A program made the translations under genes and the position numbers. A stretch of 64,000 bases of DNA. Origin: Castellaniella daejeonensis. GTDB lineage: Bacteria > Pseudomonadota > Gammaproteobacteria > Burkholderiales > Burkholderiaceae_B. The notes under the pieces were generated by a model. That model was not told the DNA's origin, ran no database searches, and saw only the letters and a list, made by a program, of their open reading frames with translations. Positions within the stretch are counted from its first letter, which is position 1, and each line of letters starts with the position of its first letter. The DNA lies in contig NZ_BAAAFN010000010.1 of assembly GCF_039523555.1 (NCBI RefSeq), forward strand, positions 1-64,000. The letters run 5' to 3'. This document shows positions 58,142 through 64,000 of this stretch, one piece after another.

Positions 58142-59461
58142 TCAGAATCCCGATACTTGCTGCGGCAGCCAGGTGGCCATGGCCGGGAACAGCACCACCA
58201 GCGCCAGCGTCGCGAACTGAATCAGGATGAACGGCACCACGCCCCTGCAGACCTGGCCGTACTTCATGTCCGGCGGCGCGATCGACAGGAGGTAGAAGAT
58301 CGAAGATGCCATCGGCGGGGTCAGGTAGCTGGTCTGGATGACGATGATCACCAGGGTGCCGAACCAGATGGGATCCACGCCGGCAGCCGTCAGCACCGGC
58401 AGGAACAGCGGCACGCAGATCAGCACATTGGCGGTCCAGTCCAGCACGAAGCCCAGCAGGAACACGATGAACAGGAACAGCGCCAGCGTGCCCGACAGGC
58501 CCAGGCCCATGTCGGAGATCAGGCTCTGGATCAGGCGCGAGCCCCCGTTGGCGGCGAAAATGCCCGTAAACATGATACCGCCGGCCACGATCAGCAGGAT
58601 CATGGCGGAAATCCGCACCGTGATCGCCAGCGCTTCGCGCATCATGGGAATGCTGAACTTGCCGTAGCAGATGCACAGGATCAGCGCGCCGATCGCGCCG
58701 ACGGCCGCGGCCTCGGTGGGCGAGGCGATGCCGGCCATGAGCGAGCCCAGCACGGCCACGATCAGCACCATGGTCGGCAGCAGCCCGCTGAACGTGATCT
58801 TCAGTTTTTCCATCACCGGCAGGCGCATGTCCGGATCGTCGGCCCGCGGGCCCTTGCGCGGATCCAGGATGCAGACGACGACGATGTACAGGATGAACAG
58901 CCCCACCATCACCATGCCGGGAAACAGCATGGCGGCGAACAGCTCGCCCACCGAGATCTGGGCCAGCGAGGCATACACCACGGCCACCACCGATGGCGGG
59001 ATCATGGTGCCCAGCGATCCGCCCGCGCAGATGGTGCCGGCGATCAGGGAATTGTCGTAGCGGAAGCGCTGCATGGCGGGAATGGCCATCAGCCCGACCA
59101 TGACTTCGACCGCGCCGACCACGCCCGCGGCGGCCGCGAACGTGGCTCCCATGGCGATGGTGGCCACGGCAAGGCCGCCCGGCAGCCGCCCGAGCCACAG
59201 CTGCATGGTGCGGAACAGGCGCGCCGCGATGCCGGAGCGTTCCAGGATCGCGCCCATCAGCACGAACATCGGAATGGCCGACAGGATGTAGTTGGTGGCA
59301 GCGGAATACAGGCCGCCATAAAGCTGGTTGAACACCTGATCGCCGAAGGCGAACCAGCCCGCAACCAGGGCGGGAATGATCAGGGACAGAGAAACGGGAA
59401 TGCCCAGGAAGATCAGCAGGAACATCCCCGGGAACATCAGGGCGGCGATGGTCGGATTCAT
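58142..59461 (-). CDS. TRAP transporter large permease subunit (DctM-like)
   Basis: A 439-residue, 12-helix large membrane subunit of a tripartite ATP-independent periplasmic transporter, which imports substrate with sodium or proton symport. It is hydrophobic throughout, with the DctM-typical GIPVSLSLIIPALVAGW near the N-terminus and ILLIVAGGIMFTGIF in the middle. Its ATG overlaps the DctQ stop codon as TGATG. It is encoded between dctQ and the DapA-like gene. Confidence 0.95.
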   Translation of the reverse strand: MNPTIAALMFPGMFLLIFLGIPVSLSLIIPALVAGWFAFGDQVFNQLYGGLYSAATNYILSAIPMFVLMGAILERSGIAARLFRTMQLWLGRLPGGLAVATIAMGATFAAAAGVVGAVEVMVGLMAIPAMQRFRYDNSLIAGTICAGGSLGTMIPPSVVAVVYASLAQISVGELFAAMLFPGMVMVGLFILYIVVVCILDPRKGPRADDPDMRLPVMEKLKITFSGLLPTMVLIVAVLGSLMAGIASPTEAAAVGAIGALILCICYGKFSIPMMREALAITVRISAMILLIVAGGIMFTGIFAANGGSRLIQSLISDMGLGLSGTLALFLFIVFLLGFVLDWTANVLICVPLFLPVLTAAGVDPIWFGTLVIIVIQTSYLTPPMASSIFYLLSIAPPDMKYGQVCRGVVPFILIQFATLALVVLFPAMATWLPQQVSGF

Positions 59462-59976
59462 CAGTGCTCCTTCTTGGCAACGGAATCCAGGCCGCGAAAG
59501 GCCCGCAGGCCCTCCACCGTCAATTGCAGGGTCATGGCGATCAGCCCGATCGCGATGCACAGGTAGAACGGCCACATCAGCGGCGCCCAGGGGCTGACCG
59601 TCTCGACCTCGTTCTGCACCCAGGCACGCCAGGTATGCGATGCGGCAATCCAGGACAGCATCCCGAAGAACGGCGCCAGGACCAGAAGGTAGGCCACCCC
59701 CTGCACCCCGCGGTTGAAGCGGGCGGGCAGGCGGTTGCGCAGCACATCGATACGGATATGCGCGTCTTCCCGCAGGACGTAGGCCACGCCCAGCAGGAAG
59801 ACGGCACCGTTGGCCATGTAGGCGATGTCGAAGGCCCAGACCGTCGGCGCGTCGAACACGTAGCGTGCGAACACCTCGTAGACCATGGAGATGGTCAGTA
59901 CGGCCGCCGCCACGCTGGCCAACTGGGAGGCGCACCAGGACGCGCCGTTCACGAATCGGGTCAGGGCATTGAGCAT
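59461..59976 (-). CDS. TRAP transporter small permease subunit (DctQ-like)
   Basis: A 171-residue four-helix protein with the DctQ core (EVFARYVFDAPTVWAFDIAYMANGAVFLLGVAY, about residues 32-65; REDAHIRIDVL). It pairs with DctM to form the membrane complex. It starts 28 bases after dctP. Confidence 0.93.
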   Translation of the reverse strand: MLNALTRFVNGASWCASQLASVAAAVLTISMVYEVFARYVFDAPTVWAFDIAYMANGAVFLLGVAYVLREDAHIRIDVLRNRLPARFNRGVQGVAYLLVLAPFFGMLSWIAASHTWRAWVQNEVETVSPWAPLMWPFYLCIAIGLIAMTLQLTVEGLRAFRGLDSVAKKEH

Positions 59977-60004
59977 CTTGGCCTCGCTGGACTGCGATCC
60001 CCGA

Positions 60005-61063
60005 TCAATCGCGGATCAGGTAGTTGCTTTCAGCCTTCCAGCGCTTGTGGTAGGCCTCGTAGTCGGCCAGCACTTCGGCCATTGCCGGCTTGCCGGCGGC
60101 CTTCTGCGCTTCGGCCGTCTTGTGCATCCAGTCGTAGCCCGCGTCGGACAGCTGCTTCACGAACTCGGGGCTGAGCGTGATGATTTCGTTGCGCCCGGAG
60201 CGGTATTTTTCCATTGCCTTCATGTCCGCGTCATAGAAATAGTCCAGGCTCTGCTCGGTGGTCAGATGCGCCGCGGCCTCGATCAGGGGCTTCAGGTCGG
60301 CCGGCACCTTGTCCCAGGTTTCCTGCTTGACGACCACTTCCCACATGAAGGTCGGCTGGTGCACGCCCGGCACGACGATGTACTTGGCCGCCTGATGGAA
60401 GCCTTCCGGCATGTTGGCCGACGGCGGCGCCCATTCCACGGCGTCCACGCCCTTGCGCTGCAGCAGCGTATAGGTTTCGCCCGGCGGCACCACGGTCGGC
60501 ACGGCGCCGAAATAATCGCGCATCACTTCGGCCCAGGGGCCCGACGTGCGGTACTTCAGGCCCTTGAGGTCTTCCGCGCCGCGGATGGGCTTGTTGGCGT
60601 GGGCCATGATTTCGGAAGAGCCGATGCCGACGATCATGGTCTTCAGCCCCTGGCCGGCACGCAGCTTTTCCAGCTTTTCCTTGCCGCCGCCCTGGTACAG
60701 CCAGGCCTTGTAGGCGTCAGGCCCCATGCCGCCCGGGAAGCCCGAGAAAATGGCGTTTTCCGGATCCTGGTTGACCAGGTAGCTGGACGTGGAGTGCCCG
60801 GCTTCGACCACACCGTCGCGCACGGCATCGAATACCTTGAGGGCCGGCACGATCACCCCGGCGCCGAAGGGCTGGATCTCGACCCGGCCGGACGTCAGTG
60901 TCTTGACGTTCGAGGCAAAGCGCTCCAGGAAGTTCTGATAAAAGGGCGACCCTTCGGGTACCGAAGTCGGCACGCGCCAGGTCACTTCGGCGGCCGAAGC
61001 GGCGCCCGCCATGCCCATCGTAATGGCCGCCGTTACGGCCAGGGTGCGGAAAATCTTTCTCAT
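60005..61063 (-). CDS. TRAP transporter substrate-binding protein (DctP-like)
   Basis: A 352-residue periplasmic receptor: signal peptide (about residues 6-24, cleavage after ASA), then the DctP fold, with RYFR-like YRTSGPWAEVMRDYFGAVPTVVPPGETY near residue 180. The start at 61063 follows GGGGGAGACC. It is the first gene of the leftward TRAP-lyase-dehydrogenase operon, so its ligand is probably hydroxyproline or a close derivative; this has not been shown from sequence. Confidence 0.93.
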   Translation of the reverse strand: MRKIFRTLAVTAAITMGMAGAASAAEVTWRVPTSVPEGSPFYQNFLERFASNVKTLTSGRVEIQPFGAGVIVPALKVFDAVRDGVVEAGHSTSSYLVNQDPENAIFSGFPGGMGPDAYKAWLYQGGGKEKLEKLRAGQGLKTMIVGIGSSEIMAHANKPIRGAEDLKGLKYRTSGPWAEVMRDYFGAVPTVVPPGETYTLLQRKGVDAVEWAPPSANMPEGFHQAAKYIVVPGVHQPTFMWEVVVKQETWDKVPADLKPLIEAAAHLTTEQSLDYFYDADMKAMEKYRSGRNEIITLSPEFVKQLSDAGYDWMHKTAEAQKAAGKPAMAEVLADYEAYHKRWKAESNYLIRD

Positions 61064-61122
61064 GGTCTCCCCCTTGAGTGTGGAATTCGCGGTCGAAGGA
61101 CGCTGTTCGCCCTGCCGCCAGT

Positions 61123-61145
61123 CTAATATCCACAAAATATATTTA
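61123..61145. promoter_or_regulatory. Degenerate palindrome before the TRAP operon
   Basis: CTAATAT-N9-ATATTTA on the plus strand (coding strand TAAATAT-N9-ATATTAG), 60 bases before the dctP start codon. It matches the palindrome before the facing dehydrogenase operon at 12 of 14 arm positions with the same N9 spacing. Confidence 0.55.
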
Positions 61146-61273
61146 CAACATATTAGGGGTAAACACCGATGCCGGCCCGCTTTGCACCCGGGCTGGCGGA
61201 GCGGCCGGCATGACGGTCCGGCGCCGCTGCGGCATGTGCTAGGCTTGCTCCCTCATTCCACAGGAGCCACGCC

Positions 61274-61462
61274 ATGCCGACCATGCATATCGAATTGTTC
61301 GAGGGCCGCACCCCCGAAAAGAAGCGCGAACTGGTGCGCGCGCTGACTGAACGCACCTGCGAAGTCCTGGGCTGCCAGCCGGACTCGGTGGACATCATCC
61401 TGACTGAAATCAGCAAGGAGCGCTGGGCCACCGGCGGCGTGTTCTGGTCCGAAAAGGACTGA
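61274..61462 (+). CDS. 4-oxalocrotonate tautomerase-family protein
   Basis: A 62-residue tautomerase with the catalytic Pro directly after the initiator Met (MPTMHIELFEGRTPEKKREL), the normal size of 4-oxalocrotonate tautomerase-type enzymes, and the usual C-terminal (RWATGGVFWSE) segment. AGGAG precedes it. The natural substrate is not known; the family enolises 2-hydroxydienoates and similar compounds. It is divergent from dctP and probably not part of the hydroxyproline pathway. Confidence 0.85.
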   Translation: MPTMHIELFEGRTPEKKRELVRALTERTCEVLGCQPDSVDIILTEISKERWATGGVFWSEKD

Positions 61463-61510
61463 CCGCCCGGAAGCCGCGCACGCGCGGGGCCCGGCCCGGG
61501 CACCGCGCCG

Positions 61511-61966
61511 TTACTGACCGACCAGGCGCTCGACCTTCTGGCGCAACTCGGGGTTTTCGCGCACGGCGCGGCTGATGCCGTTGTATTCGGCGACACTCAT
61601 GCCGCCCGCCTCGACCTGGTCCACCATTTTCTGATCCGCCTCGACGCGCACCGCCTGCCTGGATTGCTCATCCTGGGCCGCCTCGAGCTTGGGCTGGTAT
61701 TCCGCCGCGACGGCACTGACCTTGCGCACGGCGACCGCATAGCGTTGCAGTTGCTCGTCGGTGGGCCGCTCCACGGCCTCGTAGGCTGCCTGTGCATCCG
61801 CAGTCCGGACGACCGTCAGGGGGCCCGCCAGGCCCAGCGCGATGATCGAGACCGCCAGGAAATCCCCCAGGCTGCGCAGCCTGCGCCCGCCCGCCGTTTC
61901 CGCCGGCGGCGTGCTTTCCGCACCGGCATGGCTCGACGGAAAAATGGCTTTCATCGGCTGATTCAT
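61511..61966 (-). CDS. DUF4168-domain protein
   Basis: A 151-residue protein with one hydrophobic segment (about residues 34-55, a signal anchor or uncleaved signal peptide) and a C-terminal DUF4168-like helical domain (about 65-150): QLQRYAVAVRKVSAVAAEYQ and GMSVAEYNGISRAVRENPELRQKVERL. Such proteins are exported but of unknown function. GGAGTACAGG precedes the ATG at 61966; longer upstream frames are not supported. It is convergent with the tautomerase gene. Confidence 0.65.
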   Translation of the reverse strand: MNQPMKAIFPSSHAGAESTPPAETAGGRRLRSLGDFLAVSIIALGLAGPLTVVRTADAQAAYEAVERPTDEQLQRYAVAVRKVSAVAAEYQPKLEAAQDEQSRQAVRVEADQKMVDQVEAGGMSVAEYNGISRAVRENPELRQKVERLVGQ

Positions 61967-62258
61967 CCTGTACTCCTGCATTGCGTGATCGACCGTTTCA
62001 TGATCGCGGGGGAGCCGGTGCATTACAAGTTTCCCGATGTATAGGCCTGTGTCGCCATGGCACAGGGATTTCCCTCCCCCCACCGCCGCCAGCCCCCGCC
62101 TGCACGTCTTCATCGCAAAACACATATCCGGACTATCAGGATCCCGGCATGCCCCTGCAGTCAACAATTCGTTACGTTAGCGGGGCGCCGCACCTGGCGC
62201 GCGGCATGGCGGGCAATCCGCCGCCGCCCCCCTCGATAACAAAATCACCGGAGACACC

Positions 62259-63149
62259 ATGCAAAAGCAAACATCGCGCCTGCTGGCCGCCGCCTGCATC
62301 GGACTGGGGATATCCGCAAGCCCCGCGCACGCTGCCAACTGGAGCGACACCTTCGTAGGCTACCGCTACAGCCCGTCATATACAGAGCCGACGAATCCGG
62401 AAACCATCACGAAAAACATCCTGTCCCTCACGCACATCAGCGGCTACGACTACGGACAGAACTTCCTCAACATCGACATCCTGCAGTCCAGCAGCAACGA
62501 TCCGTCCAACGGCGGCTCACGCAACGAAAGCAGCACCGGTGGCGCGACCGAGGCCTACCTGACCTACCGGCACCAGCTCATCCTGGACAAGGTTTTCGAC
62601 CGGGACCTGTCGTTCGGACCCGTCAAGGACGTGGCCCTGACCGCAGGCTTCGACCTGAATACGAAAAACACGGCATTCGCCCCCCGCAAGCGCCTGCTGG
62701 TGCTCGGCCCGACCCTCAAGTTCGACGTCCCCAAGGGCTTCGTCGACCTGAGCCTGCTCTTGGGCAAAGAGTGGAACCACTGCGGCCTGGGCGCGCCGGC
62801 CTGCCCCGAGGCCAATGTCGCCTTCGATCCGCAATGGATCGTCAGCCTGGCCTGGGGCCTGCCCTTCCAGGCTGGCTCGGTGCCCATGAAATTCCAGGGC
62901 TTCGCAAACTACAACAGCAAAAAGGGCCGCGACTATGCGGGCGTGGAAACCGAGCCGGAAATCCTGGTGCGCGCCTCGCTCATGGCCGATGTCGGGCAGA
63001 GGATGTTCGACAAGAAAAACACGCTGTGGGTCGGACTGGGTTATGAATACTGGCACAACAAATTCGGCAACCGCTACTACGGCAACGGCGCCAAGAAGGA
63101 TGGCATCCTGACGACCGCGCCCACGCTGCAGGTCGAATACCACTTCTGA
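62259..63149 (+). CDS. Tsx-like outer-membrane channel protein
   Basis: A 296-residue outer-membrane beta-barrel. A signal peptide (about residues 7-26, cleavage after AHA) is followed by NWSDTFVGYRYSPSYTEP, a Tsx/nucleoside-channel type start, alternating strands, and a C-terminal VEYHF ending in Phe, the usual signal for outer-membrane assembly. The family forms nucleoside-specific channels; specificity here is unproven. It lies next to tpm and has no obvious operon partner. Confidence 0.8.
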   Translation: MQKQTSRLLAAACIGLGISASPAHAANWSDTFVGYRYSPSYTEPTNPETITKNILSLTHISGYDYGQNFLNIDILQSSSNDPSNGGSRNESSTGGATEAYLTYRHQLILDKVFDRDLSFGPVKDVALTAGFDLNTKNTAFAPRKRLLVLGPTLKFDVPKGFVDLSLLLGKEWNHCGLGAPACPEANVAFDPQWIVSLAWGLPFQAGSVPMKFQGFANYNSKKGRDYAGVETEPEILVRASLMADVGQRMFDKKNTLWVGLGYEYWHNKFGNRYYGNGAKKDGILTTAPTLQVEYHF

Positions 63150-63212
63150 TTCCGGGCGGCCATCCGGGAACGCTACACTGGGCTTCCAAGGTTCCTGGAT
63201 GGATCAAGCGAC

Positions 63213-63869
63213 ATGGATACTGATTTCTGGCTGCAACGCTGGGAGCACGGGCAGACCGGCTTTCACCAAACCCGCGTCATGCCCCTGCTGCAGAAACACT
63301 GGGCCGGCCTGGGCCTGCCGGCCGGCAGCCGGGTCCTGGTGCCCCTGGCGGGCAAAAGCCTGGACGTCGCCTGGCTGGCCGAACAAGGCCATGCGGTGCT
63401 GGCCGTGGAGATTTCACCGATTGCCGTCGAGCAGTTCTTCGAGGAACACGCGCTGCGGCCCGAAACCTCGTCCACACCCCAGGGCACCCTGTACCGCGCC
63501 GGCAGGATCGAATTCCTGTGCGGCGATATCTTCTCCCTGGATACGGCCGTCCTGGCCGACTGCGCAGCCTGCTACGACCGTGCAGCACTGATCGCACTGC
63601 CGCCGGAACTACGCGCGCGCTACGTGCGTCACGTCTATGGCCAGCTGCCCGCCGGCTGCCGCACCCTGCTGCTGACCCTGGACTACCCGCAAGAAGAAAT
63701 GGATGGCCCGCCATTCTCGGTTCCCGCCGCCGAAGTCCGGGCGCTCTACGGCGACCGGTGGCACATCGAGGCCCTGGAAAGCCGCGACATCCTGGCGCAG
63801 GAACCCAAGTTCGCCGCACGCGGCCTGACACGCCTTCAGACCGACGTTCATCGCCTGACGGCGCTCTGA
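63213..63869 (+). CDS. tpm: Thiopurine S-methyltransferase
   Basis: A 218-residue SAM-dependent methyltransferase with the TPMT start (DTDFWLQRWEHGQTGFHQ), the SAM-binding region RVLVPLAGKSLDVAWLAEQGHAV (about residues 36-58) and EISPIAVEQFF. Bacterial forms methylate thiopurines and also selenite or tellurite compounds and give metalloid tolerance. The native substrate is unknown. Full length for the family. Confidence 0.92.
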   Translation: MDTDFWLQRWEHGQTGFHQTRVMPLLQKHWAGLGLPAGSRVLVPLAGKSLDVAWLAEQGHAVLAVEISPIAVEQFFEEHALRPETSSTPQGTLYRAGRIEFLCGDIFSLDTAVLADCAACYDRAALIALPPELRARYVRHVYGQLPAGCRTLLLTLDYPQEEMDGPPFSVPAAEVRALYGDRWHIEALESRDILAQEPKFAARGLTRLQTDVHRLTAL

Positions 63870-64000
63870 GCCGACGCACGCCCCCGCCGCAGTCACCGTG
63901 ACGGGCGGCGCAGGATGCATGCAATTCCCGCATGAAGAAAACGGTTATCCGGAGATAAACCAAATACTAGGGGCTGTATTGCCTGCTGCTGCGGCGATCG
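63870..64000. other. 3' end of window, no gene recognised
   Basis: 131 bases after tpm contain no convincing coding start. A motif TAGGGG (63968-63973), similar to one at the left edge of the window, is the only visible element. Confidence 0.5.

Overview
The window is a GC-rich chromosomal segment (about two-thirds G+C by eye) from a betaproteobacterium, most likely of the family Alcaligenaceae (the Bordetella / Achromobacter / Castellaniella group). The gene content fits this: a tol-pal block headed by ybgC, a ribBA-ribH-nusB-thiL-pgpA-pncC string, ftsY divergent from rsmD-coaD, a three-subunit pnt transhydrogenase, an Lrp-type regulator divergent from hppD, and 6S RNA next to zapA. No tRNA, rRNA, CRISPR, prophage or insertion sequence was recognised. 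Most of the segment looks like ordinary core genome.

Layout. 1-3.9 kb: an MFS pump with an ArsR-type regulator, and a catalase with an OxyR-like box. 3.9-9 kb: tyrosine catabolism (hppD), a Gate-domain membrane protein, msrA with a cytochrome c, lgt, and a SIMPL-domain protein. 8.8-10.4 kb: 6S RNA, zapA, a coiled-coil protein and rppH. 10.4-18.5 kb: proS, then ybgC-tolQRAB-pal-cpoB (cell-envelope constriction) and an alpha/beta hydrolase. 18.6-25.4 kb: a periplasmic copper chaperone, a thioesterase, a four-gene nucleoside-type ABC importer and a LysE exporter. 25.4-30.4 kb: a CoA-transferase divergent from its LysR regulator, and ahpC-ahpF with an OxyR-like box. 30.7-37.4 kb: an Aer-like chemoreceptor, an amidase, groES-groEL under CIRCE, dgkA, pyrF and a Tag-like glycosylase. 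37.4-44.3 kb: riboflavin/thiamine/phospholipid genes, ftsY, rsmD and coaD. 44.3-52.7 kb: an orphan MOSC N-terminal domain protein, AsmA, metY, pntAA-AB-B and the flagellar brake ycgR.

52.7-61.1 kb holds the most coherent accessory unit, an apparently complete trans-4-hydroxy-L-proline pathway in two converging operons. The rightward operon encodes a D-amino-acid (D-hydroxyproline) dehydrogenase, a hydroxyproline 2-epimerase and a GntR regulator. The leftward operon encodes a TRAP importer (dctP-dctQ-dctM), a DapA-like deaminase and an aldehyde dehydrogenase for 2-oxoglutarate semialdehyde. The operons meet at one bidirectional terminator. The same inverted repeat (TAAATAT-N9-ATATTTA, degenerate in one copy) lies about 60 bases before the first gene of each, which suggests one regulator controls both. 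The substrate is inferred from family membership and gene content.

The last 3 kb carry a small tautomerase, a DUF4168 protein, a Tsx-like outer-membrane channel and thiopurine methyltransferase. I found no clearly new biological system. The most useful new observations are regulatory: the hydroxyproline palindromes, two 37-base OxyR-type boxes, candidate ArsR and LysR operators, and a possible upstream ORF before pntAA.
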